Origin: JAFDVL01 sp031409955
Lineage (GTDB): Bacteria > Acidobacteriota > Blastocatellia > RBC074
DNA: 64,000 nucleotides
Direction of reading: 5' to 3'
NCBI GenBank assembly: GCA_031409955.1
Contig: JANNYF010000181.1
Location: 4,944-68,943, forward strand
Shown one piece after another: positions 44,912 to 54,360 of the stretch. How positions within the stretch are numbered: the stretch's first letter is position 1; each line of letters opens with the position of its first letter. The translations under genes were made by a program, and so were the position numbers. The notes beneath the pieces are model-generated. The model made no database searches and was not told the origin of the DNA. It was given only the letters and a program-made list of their open reading frames with translations.

Positions 44912-45169
44912 ATTACTCTAACCGCGAGTGGTATCTGATTCGCCGCCAGATAACCTACAGTTGTATTCAGCACATTTTTGCTCCCACGAGAGCAATGACA
45001 TTGAATTAAGCAAAGTCCGACAAGCTTCAGTTTGTCGTCCTGCACTTGCGGCTGTCATCGCTCGACAACCTGAGGTTCGATAAACCTCAGGTTGTTCTTG
45101 CCATTTCACTGCGGCTGATCGGATGCCGCTGTCATGCAACCCTGGCTTCAAGGACTCAAGAGATTTTCG
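44912..45169. repeat. Spacer with dispersed repeat copy and a perfect hairpin
   Basis: GCAATGACATTGAATTAAG (44992-45010) is a one-mismatch copy of the repeat at 23357-23375. A 13 bp perfect stem ACAACCTGAGGTT / AACCTCAGGTTGT (45065-45077 / 45083-45095, loop CGATA) lies downstream and may end transcription from either side. No gene. Confidence 0.6.
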
Positions 45170-48100
45170 CTATACTGCTGCTGGGGATAAGCGATACAGC
45201 AACATCCTCAACTCATTAAATACGCGCGCCGCTAAATCATCAGCGCTCTCCTTCATTTTCACCTTCAGCACTCCATTCGGCGTGAACTTCGCATTCGGAT
45301 TTTCGCTCAGCAGTTTGAGTAAGTTGTCAGGATTCACGCGCGACTTTTCGCTGAGTCGAATGCTCAAGCTCTCGGCGATGCGATCAATCGCAATGATGCC
45401 TAGTGCTTCGGCTTCACGGCGTACTTTCGCGTAGGCAAATAAATTCTCGACCGACTCCAACAGTCGTCCATAACGATCTGCGATTTCGTCTTTGATGCGG
45501 GCGAGTTCTTCGTCATTGCGAGCCGACGCAATGCGTTTGTAGGTGCGTAAACGTTGGCTCATGTCGGCGATATATTCATCCGGGATGCGCGTGTCTACGC
45601 CGAGGTTTAGTTGCGTGGTGATCTCTTCGACGATGTCTTCGCCGCGCAATTCGTTGACGGTGCGCTCCAACATTTGGCAATACAAATCAAAGCCAATTGC
45701 ATCAATGTGACCGGATTGTTGCCCGCCTAACAAATTGCCGCCCCCGCGCAATTCCAAATCCAACGCGGCAATGCGAAAGCCTGCGCCTAAATCCGAAAAC
45801 TCACGAATCGCCGCCAGTCTTCGGCGCGCAATCGGCGTCAAAGCCGCTTCGCCTGGGATCAATAAATACGCGTATGCGCGACGATTCGAGCGCCCGACAC
45901 GACCGCGCAGTTGATAGAGTTGCGACAGACCATACGCATCGGCGCGATTAATGATGATGGTGTTGGCGCGCGGAATGTCTATGCCGTTTTCGATGATCGT
46001 GGTGGCGACGAGGATATCGAATTTATGCGCGACAAAATCCAGCACGGCTTGTTCCATTTCCTTTTCGCCCATTTGTCCGTGCGCCACGACGATGCGGGCT
46101 TGCGGCACGATGCGCTTCACGAGCGCCGCGATTTCATCAATGGATTCGACGCGGTTGTGAACAAAAAAGACCTGGCCTTCGCGTTGTAATTCCTGCTCAA
46201 TCGCGGCGCGAATGATCTGCTCGGTAAACGGCACGACGTTCGTTTGAATCGCCAGGCGATCACGCGGTGGCGTTTCAATCACCGACATATCGCGCAAGCC
46301 CATCAACGACATATTCAGCGTGCGCGGAATCGGCGTCGCGCTCATCGTCAACACGTCTACGCGCTTCTTGAGTTGCTTCAATCGTTCTTTGTGCGCGACG
46401 CCGAAACGTTGTTCTTCGTCCACGATCACAAGGCCGAGGTCTTTGAAAATCAGATCGCGCGACAGAATGCGATGCGTGCCGATGGTGATGTCCACCTGGC
46501 CTTTTTCGACAGCTTCGAGAACTTCTTTTTGCTCCTTCGGCGAACGAAAGCGCGAGAGCAAATCTATCGTGACCGGGAACGCGGCGAAGCGGGCTTTGAA
46601 GGTTTGGAAATGTTGATACGCCAGCACAGTCGTGGGTGCGAGCAACGCGACTTGCTTGCCGTCCATCACCGCTTTGAACGCCGCGCGCATCGCCACTTCG
46701 GTTTTGCCGTAGCCGACATCGCCGCACAACAAGCGATCCATTGGCGTCGGCTCTTCCATACTTTTTTTCACATCGGCAACGGCGGTCACTTGATCGGGTG
46801 TGAGTTCATACGGGAATGAGGCTTCAAATTCTTCTTGCCAATGTGAGTCAGGGCTGAACGGCTTGCGCTGCGCCATTTTGCGTTCGGCGTAGAGCTTCAA
46901 TAACTCTTCAGCCATATCCCGCATCGCGCGTTTGGCCTTGGCTTTGGTCTTCGCCCACGCGATGCCGCCGAGCTTGTCCATCTTCGCTTCGGTGCTTTCG
47001 CTGCTCGAAAATTTTTGCACCAAATCGAGCCGTTCGACCGGCACATATAACTTCGTGCCTTCCGCATACACCAGCAGCATGAACTCGCGCTTCGCTTCTT
47101 TTGTCTGGGTTGTTGCGCCAATCGCACGCGCGTAGTTGTCCGCTGCCGCTGTTGTTCCGCCTCCAGTATCCAACTGAAACAAGCCCTGGAATTGGCCGAT
47201 GCCGTGATCTATGTGAACGACGTAATCACCGATTTTCAAGTCGCGGAAATCGGATAAAAATGCGGCGGCCTGTGAGCGCGTGGCTTTCGTTTTGCCAGTG
47301 CGCCGTTCGACGTGAATCGCTTCGTCAAAGAGGTCGCGTTCGGTGTAGAAGGTGAGTTGTGACGCGGGCAGCGAGAAGCCGACGGAAAGATCGCCGATGA
47401 GAGTAGTCGGTAGCCGGTAGTCGGTAGTCGGTAGGTTTTCGGAGCCACTGACTAACCTCACATCATATTCACTCAATGATTCGCGGATGCGGTCGGCGAT
47501 GCCGGTGCTAGGTAACACGAAAATGGTTTGTTCGTCGCGCTGCTTTAATTCTTCGGCAAGGTCGCTCAATCGGCCATGCCATTTGCGAACGGCGCGGGAG
47601 ATAAGTTCGACTTCGGTGCTGTTGGGTTCGGGCGGGAATAAAAACAACGGCGTGACGGAACGTTCGCGCGTGAAAACTTCGGGCGCGGATTCGATCAAGA
47701 CAGAATTGGCGCTGACATCTTCGGTCGAAAGTTCGTCTTCAAAGCCAAGCGCGGCGCTGCCGAGCAAGCGCAATTCGACGCGGGGCAATCGCTCCAACTT
47801 TGCGCGCAACTCCTCCGGCGTCAAAAACAACTTATCGGGCGTGAGCGCCAAATCGTCCGCGTCTTCGCTGCGCTGATAGTTCAATTGCAATTCATCCAGA
47901 ATGGATTTGACCTGCTTCTCGGTTTCGGATGGCTCATCCACCACCAGCACCGCATCGCGTAAATAATCGAACACCGAAGCCGTCAACGGCTTCACCAGCG
48001 GTAGCAAATATTCCCAGCCGGGAAACGGCTCGCCTTCGCTGGCAAAGACCAAGCGATCTCGCAACGCGCGATCATAGTTTTCGTCGTGCCAATGTTCGCG

Positions 48101-48859
48101 GGCAATGTGCGCCCAGTCTTTGAAATTCTGCGCCGACGAACGTTCATCGCGCATCGGCACGATCACGGCTTCGTCAATTTGGCGGAGCGAGCGCTGTGTT
48201 TCAGGATCGAACTCTCGCATCGAATCAACTTGGTCGCCGAAGAATTCCACGCGCAATGGGTATAGCGCATCGCCTCTGCCACTTGGCGAATACACATCCA
48301 GAATGCCGCCGCGCGAAGAATACTCGCCCACATTGCCGACCGGATCACTGCGCACATAACCAACGTTGTGCAAATGATCCAGCAAATCTTCGAGCGGCAA
48401 TTCTTCGCCGACTTTCAATTCGACCGTCGCCTGTTTCGTTTCCTGCGGTGGCACAAAGCGTTGCATCAATGACCGCGCCGTCAGCATCACGATGTCGCCC
48501 GTCCCCGAAGCCAACCGCCACAACGCCAGCGCCCGCCGTTCCAGCAATTCCGCGTGCGGCGACGTGCCCGAATACGGATTGCTTTCCGACGCGGGCAGCG
48601 TGAAGACCTGCTCTTCGCATTCGTTGCGACCATTGAGCGTGCAATAAAAAAAGCGCAGATCGCGTTCTAAATCTTCGAGATCACGATTGCGCAGGCTCAG
48701 GAATGCAAACCGCTTGCCCGTGGCTTTTTGCAAAGCGGCGATGACCAATGCTTTCGCGCCGCTGCCCAAACCTGCGACTTGCACGACGCGTTTGCCCGCG
48801 CGAATGGCAGTGATGAGCGATTGCAGTTGTAACGTTGCTTCAATGTTTGCGAGGTTCAC
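45170..48859 (-). CDS. mfd: Transcription-repair coupling factor
   Basis: 1229 residues: a UvrB-like module (about 10-300), a RNAP-interacting domain (about 490-620, FRDLKIGDYVVHIDHGIGQF), and a translocase with Walker A LLCGDVGYGKTEVA, DEEQRFG and SATPIPRTL. Later RecG-like motifs include RVGRSNRRAYAYLL. It removes stalled RNA polymerase and recruits UvrA. An insertion at residues about 475-486 is encoded by a short palindromic repeat (47402-47434). Start is GTG 48859; no strong ribosome site is visible before it. Confidence 0.95.
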   Translation of the reverse strand: MNLANIEATLQLQSLITAIRAGKRVVQVAGLGSGAKALVIAALQKATGKRFAFLSLRNRDLEDLERDLRFFYCTLNGRNECEEQVFTLPASESNPYSGTSPHAELLERRALALWRLASGTGDIVMLTARSLMQRFVPPQETKQATVELKVGEELPLEDLLDHLHNVGYVRSDPVGNVGEYSSRGGILDVYSPSGRGDALYPLRVEFFGDQVDSMREFDPETQRSLRQIDEAVIVPMRDERSSAQNFKDWAHIAREHWHDENYDRALRDRLVFASEGEPFPGWEYLLPLVKPLTASVFDYLRDAVLVVDEPSETEKQVKSILDELQLNYQRSEDADDLALTPDKLFLTPEELRAKLERLPRVELRLLGSAALGFEDELSTEDVSANSVLIESAPEVFTRERSVTPLFLFPPEPNSTEVELISRAVRKWHGRLSDLAEELKQRDEQTIFVLPSTGIADRIRESLSEYDVRLVSGSENLPTTDYRLPTTLIGDLSVGFSLPASQLTFYTERDLFDEAIHVERRTGKTKATRSQAAAFLSDFRDLKIGDYVVHIDHGIGQFQGLFQLDTGGGTTAAADNYARAIGATTQTKEAKREFMLLVYAEGTKLYVPVERLDLVQKFSSSESTEAKMDKLGGIAWAKTKAKAKRAMRDMAEELLKLYAERKMAQRKPFSPDSHWQEEFEASFPYELTPDQVTAVADVKKSMEEPTPMDRLLCGDVGYGKTEVAMRAAFKAVMDGKQVALLAPTTVLAYQHFQTFKARFAAFPVTIDLLSRFRSPKEQKEVLEAVEKGQVDITIGTHRILSRDLIFKDLGLVIVDEEQRFGVAHKERLKQLKKRVDVLTMSATPIPRTLNMSLMGLRDMSVIETPPRDRLAIQTNVVPFTEQIIRAAIEQELQREGQVFFVHNRVESIDEIAALVKRIVPQARIVVAHGQMGEKEMEQAVLDFVAHKFDILVATTIIENGIDIPRANTIIINRADAYGLSQLYQLRGRVGRSNRRAYAYLLIPGEAALTPIARRRLAAIREFSDLGAGFRIAALDLELRGGGNLLGGQQSGHIDAIGFDLYCQMLERTVNELRGEDIVEEITTQLNLGVDTRIPDEYIADMSQRLRTYKRIASARNDEELARIKDEIADRYGRLLESVENLFAYAKVRREAEALGIIAIDRIAESLSIRLSEKSRVNPDNLLKLLSENPNAKFTPNGVLKVKMKESADDLAARVFNELRMLLYRLSPAAV
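47402..47434 (-). repeat. In-frame GGTAGTCGGTAG repeat inside mfd
   Basis: Copies of AGTCGGTAG(C/T)CGGT stand in tandem and translate to a PTTDYRLPTT segment in the linker between two domains. It is not part of the Mfd family. I recall this repeat type, often coding TDYRLPTTDYRL, in acidobacterial and other genomes. The frame is kept (33 bp). Confidence 0.65.
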
Positions 48860-48954
48860 AGGAGGTACAGTTAATGGGGGTTCACGATCTATCCCGTAGT
48901 TATCGAATCTTGCGCATTGTTGATTAGCGACAACCTAACGCTATATTACGTTGG

Positions 48955-49392
48955 TCAAAGTGGAATAGTAATACGCTGTCCTAGCGAATCAGTAAACTCT
49001 ACCCCAGTTGCCATCAGTTTGAACTGCGGGGATTCGATGCTTTTCAGGCGATTGTTTCTCACCTCGTCGGATGCCAGCGAGTGGCGAAAATATAGGAGAA
49101 AGTCACCATCGCTTGTTACTTCTTTTCGGCGATTTATTTCCCACGCTTTTTGTTCTTTCAGGCTCAAGTAATATTCAGCCATGTGATCCGAGCAAGTCAC
49201 TAACACGTCACCATTAATCGCTCGATAGATTGTGTAGTCGCTCTGCGGAAGGTCATTAATCTTCAAGCTATAGTTCGACCACCCAAACCACCAATGACCG
49301 GTTGACAACCAGTAATCTCTGGAGAAAACAAGCGAGACAATCAGTACAAAGGTTGCTATCAATATGGCTCTTTTTCCACTGTTGCTTATCAT
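48955..49392 (-). CDS. Small single-pass membrane protein of unknown function
   Basis: 145 residues with one hydrophobic N-terminal segment (AILIATFVLIVSLVFS) followed by a soluble region rich in aromatic and charged residues, no domain recognised. It stands between mfd and the RNA methyltransferase gene, on the same strand as both. Functional guess not possible. Confidence 0.55.
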   Translation of the reverse strand: MISNSGKRAILIATFVLIVSLVFSRDYWLSTGHWWFGWSNYSLKINDLPQSDYTIYRAINGDVLVTCSDHMAEYYLSLKEQKAWEINRRKEVTSDGDFLLYFRHSLASDEVRNNRLKSIESPQFKLMATGVEFTDSLGQRITIPL

Positions 49393-49463
49393 CGTTCACA
49401 CGGAATTGAGACGCCGGAACTACGTTAGGCGACCATAAGTTTGAGTGCAGTTCACAACCCAAT

Positions 49464-50216
49464 TTATAGCGTTTGCCGTTGTCGCAGCACCTCAAACAAT
49501 ACCACGCCTGTTGCCACGCTCACATTCAGCGAATTGATTTGGCCGTGCATTGGGATCGAAACCAACGCATCACAGTTCTCTTTGACCAAGCGCCGCAGCC
49601 CGTGCCCCTCGCTGCCCACCACTATGGCCAGCGGCACATTCAAGTCGAATTCGGTGTAGCTCGTTGCTGTGCCGCCTTCGACGCCGACAACCCAAATCCC
49701 CCGTTCCTTCAACTCTACGATCAATGGCACAAGGTTCGTGACGCGGGCGACGCGGACGTATTCGACTGCGCCTGCGGAGGTCTTGGCGACGGTTTCGGTC
49801 AAGCCTGCCGCGCGATGTTCGGGGATGAAGACGCCCTCTACGCCAGCGCCTTCGCAGGTGCGCAGAATCGCGCCGAGGTTGTGCGGGTCTTCGATATTGT
49901 CGAGCAGCACGAGCAACGGCTGGGCGCTGAGCGAAGCCAGGATTTTATCAGCCGCGATGTAGTCACCGTATTTCTTGGTGGGCGTAGTCGCTTGGGCCAG
50001 GACGGCGACGAGGCCTTGATTATTTGCGCCATTCGTCATTTCGTCCAACACGCGACGTTCGCGGCGTTCGATTTTGATGTTGGCTTGTTTGGCGAGGGCG
50101 ATGACTTCACTCAGTCGCGTGGGTTGTGCGCCGGACGCGAGCAGAAGCGTACTGATTGGACGCCGCCCGGCGCGTAATGCTTCGAGAATGGGAGAGAGAC
50201 CGTAAAGAACATTCAT
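49464..50216 (-). CDS. rlmB: TrmH-family 23S rRNA 2'-O-methyltransferase (RlmB-like)
   Basis: 250 residues: an N-terminal substrate-binding L30-like segment (VLYGLSPILEALRAGRRP), then the SpoU methylase domain with motif 1 (LDNIEDPHNLGAILRTC), motif 2 (AIVVGSEGHGLRRLVKENCD) and motif 3 (IPMHGQINSLNVSVATGVVL), which form the knotted AdoMet site. It methylates G2251 of 23S rRNA in E. coli. The gene symbol is by family resemblance; other TrmH-type targets are possible. Confidence 0.87.
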   Translation of the reverse strand: MNVLYGLSPILEALRAGRRPISTLLLASGAQPTRLSEVIALAKQANIKIERRERRVLDEMTNGANNQGLVAVLAQATTPTKKYGDYIAADKILASLSAQPLLVLLDNIEDPHNLGAILRTCEGAGVEGVFIPEHRAAGLTETVAKTSAGAVEYVRVARVTNLVPLIVELKERGIWVVGVEGGTATSYTEFDLNVPLAIVVGSEGHGLRRLVKENCDALVSIPMHGQINSLNVSVATGVVLFEVLRQRQTL

Positions 50217-50291
50217 AGGATTTGAAATCTGAAATCTGAAATTTGAGATAGGAACTTTATCTGAAATTTGAAACTTGAGATGGGAACTTTA
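50217..50291. repeat. Direct-repeat spacer upstream of the TolQ-like gene
   Basis: Short AT-rich copies (AATCTGAAAT-type) and two copies of TTGAGAT(A/G)GGAACTTTA at 50244-50260 and 50275-50291. It belongs to the same family as the GATCTCAAATT/AATCTGAGAT pieces near the tRNA-Ser genes. Confidence 0.5.
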
Positions 50292-50393
50292 GCCGCAACC
50301 CGGAGTCTAATTCAACACGTTCGTCAGGCGCGCTGATGAATTCATTCACTCATTACAATTCTGCTGGGATCAATTTGTAGAGGAGGCTCAACT

Positions 50394-51125
50394 ATGGCGC
50401 TCTTTAGCGATAGCTTTATTTCGCCGCTGCTGACGGTGGCGACACTTCTATTTCAGACGGAGAACAACAATGCTTTGTCGTGGCGCAAGGTGTATGAAGA
50501 CGCCAGTCCGATTGGATTGGCGGTGATGTTCGTGATGCTGCTGATGTCTATTTATTCGCTGGCGGTGATGTTCGAGCGATTTTTGACGTTCAAAGCGGCG
50601 GCGCGGCAATCGCGCGAATTTGTGCCAAAGGTATCGGAAATGCTCAAGGCCGCGCATCTCGACGAAGCGTTGCAACTGTCGCGCGATTACAAGAAAAGTC
50701 ATCTCGCGGTGGTCGTCAATTCCGGCTTGCAGGAACTCACCGCAACCAACGTGAAAAACCCGTTGCGCAAAGCCAAACGCGCGGTGCGCCGGGCGACTGC
50801 GATGAAGACGGCGGATTTGCAACGCGGCTTGTCCAGTCTGGCAACCGTTGGTTCGACGGCTCCCTTCGTGGGGTTGTTCGGCACCGTCATCGGCATTATC
50901 AACGCGTTCACGAAAATGAACGAAGCCCAAACGGCAGGCATCGCTGTGATTTCCGGCGCGATTGCAGAAGCATTGATTGCGACCGCATTTGGCTTGGTCG
51001 TCGCGATTCCGGCAGTCTGGATGTTCAATTACTTCACCAATCGCGTGAATGGCTTTACGATTGAAATGCACAATTCAGCCGAAGAGTTGATTGATTTCTT
51101 TTTGCAACAGCAGCCGGAAAGCTGA
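50394..51125 (+). CDS. MotA/TolQ/ExbB-family proton channel protein
   Basis: 243 residues from ATG 50394 (GAGGAGG upstream). Three membrane helices: near 38-60 (PIGLAVMFVMLLMSIYSLAV), near 150-172 (LSSLATVGSTAPFVGLFGTV) and near 185-212 (GAIAEALIATAFGLVVAIPA). The second and third carry the conserved TxPFVGLxGTVxGI signature of TolQ/ExbB. It normally works with a TolR/ExbD partner to drive TonB or Tol-Pal motion, but no such gene is adjacent, so it is an orphan here. It could energise the many TonB-dependent receptors with a partner coded elsewhere. Confidence 0.87.
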   Translation: MALFSDSFISPLLTVATLLFQTENNNALSWRKVYEDASPIGLAVMFVMLLMSIYSLAVMFERFLTFKAAARQSREFVPKVSEMLKAAHLDEALQLSRDYKKSHLAVVVNSGLQELTATNVKNPLRKAKRAVRRATAMKTADLQRGLSSLATVGSTAPFVGLFGTVIGIINAFTKMNEAQTAGIAVISGAIAEALIATAFGLVVAIPAVWMFNYFTNRVNGFTIEMHNSAEELIDFFLQQQPES

Positions 51126-51230
51126 GCGGGCGTCAGAGAGCTGTGGCAACGTCGCGCTAGACTGGATGGCAAGCGAGGACGCTTGCCATCCGGCGTCGCC
51201 TTCCTTGTTCCAAGATTTTCTTTACTGAAG

Positions 51231-51260
51231 AGCCGCCAGCGGAACGCAGCGCGGCTTTTT
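51231..51260 (+). terminator. Terminator after the TolQ-like gene
   Basis: AGCCGC (51231-51236) pairs with GCGGCT (51251-51256), extended by partial pairing inside, then TTTT. A second related GCAAG...CTTGC hairpin at about 51163-51183 precedes it. Confidence 0.7.
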
Positions 51261-51948
51261 ATGGCAAGTGAGGACGCTTGCGCTCCAGTCCAGTCCCGCC
51301 TTCCCGCCTAAAAATTTCTGTAGACAGCCGCAACTTTCTCGTGCTAGGTTACTTTCACTTCGATCTTTTACATACCTCACAATTCTGTTACGCCATCTGA
51401 TTCAAATTAAAATGCCCCCCACAGCAGCGGTCTTGAAGAATCAGCCGCGTGTCAGTCTCGCCAGTGGAACATATCTTACCCACACACCAACATTAACCCT
51501 GGCACTGTTCGCAAATTGATAATTCGTTTTTGCCGGAGGAGTACCTAAGTTCCGGTGCGCTTTCAATTGCGAGATGAAAGCCAGTGCGTATCTCCTAAGG
51601 ATTTGACAACACCTCTTTGCCGGAGGATTTTGTGCGCCGTACCTGCGAGGGTACGGGTTTGCCAAGCCCTGTCTCATCTCATCATCTGAGCTGCGGTTAT
51701 GCAGTGATGAGCGTGGTTTGGTGTCGCTGATAACGTTGATGAATCACTACCATTGAGTTTTTGCATGAATGGTTGACTCGAACTGTGCGCGTGCGAATCG
51801 TAAGGAACGCGCGCGTCGGGCGGGCGGCTTTCACCGAAGCTCTGACTATCTAAACTTGGAGAAAACGGGCCAGTCTGCTGGAAAGTTGGCGAACTTAGGA
51901 CAGACGGACCCGCTTTGAAGATCACTTCCAACCTTGGAAAGGACGAAA
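51261..51948 (+). other. Long untranslated leader with structured elements before the SBBP gene
   Basis: 688 bases without a convincing gene. TTTGCCGGAGGA occurs twice in direct orientation (51529-51540 and 51616-51627), and CCGTACC (51637-51643) pairs with GGTACGG (51650-51656). The segment could be a long 5' UTR with regulatory structure. I compared it by eye with c-di-GMP and cobalamin riboswitches and do not see their conserved cores. The AAGGA ribosome site at the right end serves ATG 51949. Confidence 0.35.
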
Positions 51949-54273
51949 ATGACTATGCAAACTTTACGTTCACTTCTGCGCCCCGTCAATTCGATCTGTC
52001 AATCCAGATCGGTTTTGAGCGGCGCGCTCGTGCTGGCCTTCTTCGTGCAATTGATTGCGCCGGGACTCGCGACAGCAAAATCTTCTTCGCTCAATCTCAA
52101 TCTCAACCCAAACAATAATGTTTTTACTAAAATTTTTGAGAGCAGCCTGACCGACGAGCCTCGCGTCAGGAAGAATCTCAACCACATGCCTATGAACTTC
52201 ACGTTGAATCAAGGGCAGACCGATGCTCGCGTGAAGTTCACGGCACGAGGCCGGGGATACAGCTTGTTTTTGACACCTACGGAGGCGGTCTTATCGCTCC
52301 AACGAGCCAAATCACTGGGTTCGACGGCTCTGCGGATGCGATTACTTCAGGCGAATGACAACCCTGCCATCTCCGGCCTCGATCAATTGCCGATGGTCAG
52401 CAATTACTACCTCGGCAATGACCCCAGTAAGTATCAGGAAAACGTCCCGCACTTTGCCAAAGTGAAATACGCACAGGTGTACCCCGGCATTGATGTCGTG
52501 TATTACGGCCAGCAAAACGAACTGGAATACGATTTCATCGTCGCGCCCGGTGCAGACCCGAACGTGATCCAAATGAATTTCGCAGGTGCTACAAACTTGC
52601 GCCTCGCGGACAATGGCGATCTCGTCATTCATACCAAGGGCGGCGAATTGCGGCAGCACAAACCGGTCATCTACCAAATCATCAACGGCGCGCGCCAGGA
52701 AATCGCTGGTCACTTTGTGGTGAATCGTAAGCAAGTCGGCTTTGCAGTCGGCGCGTATGACACGACAAAAGAATTGGTGATTGATCCGACGTTGACGTAC
52801 TCCACCTATTTGGGCGGATTTGAAGGCGACGAAAAAGCCTATAGTGTCGCCGTCCCTGCCGGTTGCACGGGGGCTTGCGATTCTTACATCACGGGCGAAA
52901 TCGCTTCGCTGACCTTCCCGGACACCAATATTTCCGGCGGTTCGGCAGGCGGCAAAGACGTGTTCGTGGCGAAGATGAATCCGGCTGGAACTTCCGTCGC
53001 GTTCCTGACCTTTATCGGCGGCGCAGGCAATGAACACGGGCGTGGCATCAAAGCGGATGCCACTGGAAACAGCTTTGTGGTGGGCGTGATGGGATCGAAT
53101 TTTGTGGTGCCGGGCGGCGTGACAGGTTATCAAGCGGCTGATCCAGTGGCTAACAACGACGATGGCTTTGTCGCCAAGCTCAGCCCGACTGGCGCATTGG
53201 TGAACTTCACGTATCTGGGCGGCAGCGGCTATGATCAAGTCAACGGCCTTGTGCTGGACGGCACGAACGTTTGTGTGACGGGGCAAACGTACTCCTCGAA
53301 TTTCCCCACACAAGGCGCGTATGATTCCACTTTCAATAACGGACATGATGCCTTCGTGACCAAATTGCCCAACAACCTCGGCGCGTTGAGCTATTCGACC
53401 TTCCTCGGCGGCGGCAACATGGATTACGGCAACGGCATTGATGTTTACCTCGGCATCATCTATGTCGCGGGGAACACGCAATCGTCGAATTTCCCCACGA
53501 CGGCAACCGGATTTGACCGATTCATTGCTGGCTATGCGCCCGTAGATGCGTTTGTCGCGCGCATTGATCCGGCGGTCGCAGGATCGGGCGGGTTGGTGTA
53601 CTCCACGTTTCTCGGTGGCAATGGGCGAGAATATGCTTACGGCATTGCGGTGAATCAAAGCACCGGTCAGTTCTACATCACCGGACGCAGCCACGCGCAA
53701 GGAGCCAGTTTGACGGGCTACAACAAATCCTCGCTCACGGCGGGATTTCCGGTCACGTCTGGCGCGATTCAGGCCACACAAGGCGGCTATGGCGATGTGT
53801 TCGTGACACGCTTCAATGCCGCTGGCTCGAACCTTCTTTATTCGACGCTATTGGGCGGGTCAGATTATGACACGGCCTATGGCATCGAAGTGAACGGTAC
53901 GACGGTCTATATTGTCGGCGAAACGGATTCCTCCAATGCCGGGAATCCGTTTCCTACCACGGGAGATCGGTTCCAGGACGATCAGCCGGGTACGGATGCG
54001 TTTGTGGCCCGTATCAATACCAATTTGGCGGGAGCTTTAGGGTTAGTCTTTTCGACGTATTTCGGTGGCGGTGACCTGGATCATTTGGATTCGGTAGATA
54101 GCGCACGCGGCATCGCAATGGCGGGCGCACAAGCGTACATCGTGGGCTTCACGAATTCCTACTCAACGGCTTCCGGCGGAAGCTTTATGGTTAAACCGGC
54201 AGTGCCATATCAGGAAGATAAGGTGGGTACACTGGGCGATTTCGATTGTTTCGTGACACGAATGACTCCATAA
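51949..54273 (+). CDS. Secreted SBBP beta-propeller repeat protein
   Basis: 774 residues from ATG 51949 (AAGGA 6 bases before). A hydrophobic signal (LSGALVLAFFVQLIAPGLATA) precedes a domain with KFTARGRGYSLFLTPTEAVL and ends the N-terminal third with VIDPTLTYSTYLGG. From there, repeats of the SBBP kind (Y-S-T-x-L-G-G-x-x-x-D-x-A-x-G-I...) run to the C-terminus, about ten units. Such proteins are exported and mediate adhesion or surface binding in Acidobacteria and Planctomycetes-like phyla. It is convergent with another SBBP gene, with a terminator between them. Confidence 0.85.
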   Translation: MTMQTLRSLLRPVNSICQSRSVLSGALVLAFFVQLIAPGLATAKSSSLNLNLNPNNNVFTKIFESSLTDEPRVRKNLNHMPMNFTLNQGQTDARVKFTARGRGYSLFLTPTEAVLSLQRAKSLGSTALRMRLLQANDNPAISGLDQLPMVSNYYLGNDPSKYQENVPHFAKVKYAQVYPGIDVVYYGQQNELEYDFIVAPGADPNVIQMNFAGATNLRLADNGDLVIHTKGGELRQHKPVIYQIINGARQEIAGHFVVNRKQVGFAVGAYDTTKELVIDPTLTYSTYLGGFEGDEKAYSVAVPAGCTGACDSYITGEIASLTFPDTNISGGSAGGKDVFVAKMNPAGTSVAFLTFIGGAGNEHGRGIKADATGNSFVVGVMGSNFVVPGGVTGYQAADPVANNDDGFVAKLSPTGALVNFTYLGGSGYDQVNGLVLDGTNVCVTGQTYSSNFPTQGAYDSTFNNGHDAFVTKLPNNLGALSYSTFLGGGNMDYGNGIDVYLGIIYVAGNTQSSNFPTTATGFDRFIAGYAPVDAFVARIDPAVAGSGGLVYSTFLGGNGREYAYGIAVNQSTGQFYITGRSHAQGASLTGYNKSSLTAGFPVTSGAIQATQGGYGDVFVTRFNAAGSNLLYSTLLGGSDYDTAYGIEVNGTTVYIVGETDSSNAGNPFPTTGDRFQDDQPGTDAFVARINTNLAGALGLVFSTYFGGGDLDHLDSVDSARGIAMAGAQAYIVGFTNSYSTASGGSFMVKPAVPYQEDKVGTLGDFDCFVTRMTP

Positions 54274-54292
54274 CCAACCAAGTACAATTGAC

Positions 54293-54331
54293 AACGGCTC
54301 ATCAGACACAGGCTTGGTGAGCCGTTTTTTT
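54293..54331 (+). terminator. Terminator between convergent SBBP genes
   Basis: AACGGCTCA (54293-54301) pairs with TGAGCCGTT (54318-54326), followed by a run of T. It serves the plus-strand gene. Confidence 0.85.
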
Positions 54332-54360
54332 ATGGCGTGGAAATCCCTGTCACTCGGCAC

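Noticed and set aside
51520..51700. c-di-GMP or cobalamin riboswitch before the SBBP gene
   Set aside because: Compared by eye, the conserved cores of these classes are not present; only generic hairpins and a direct repeat are visible.
52342..53781. A 479-residue open frame on the minus strand
   Set aside because: It is the antisense shadow of the SBBP repeats on the plus strand; it has no start context and mirrors the repeat period.
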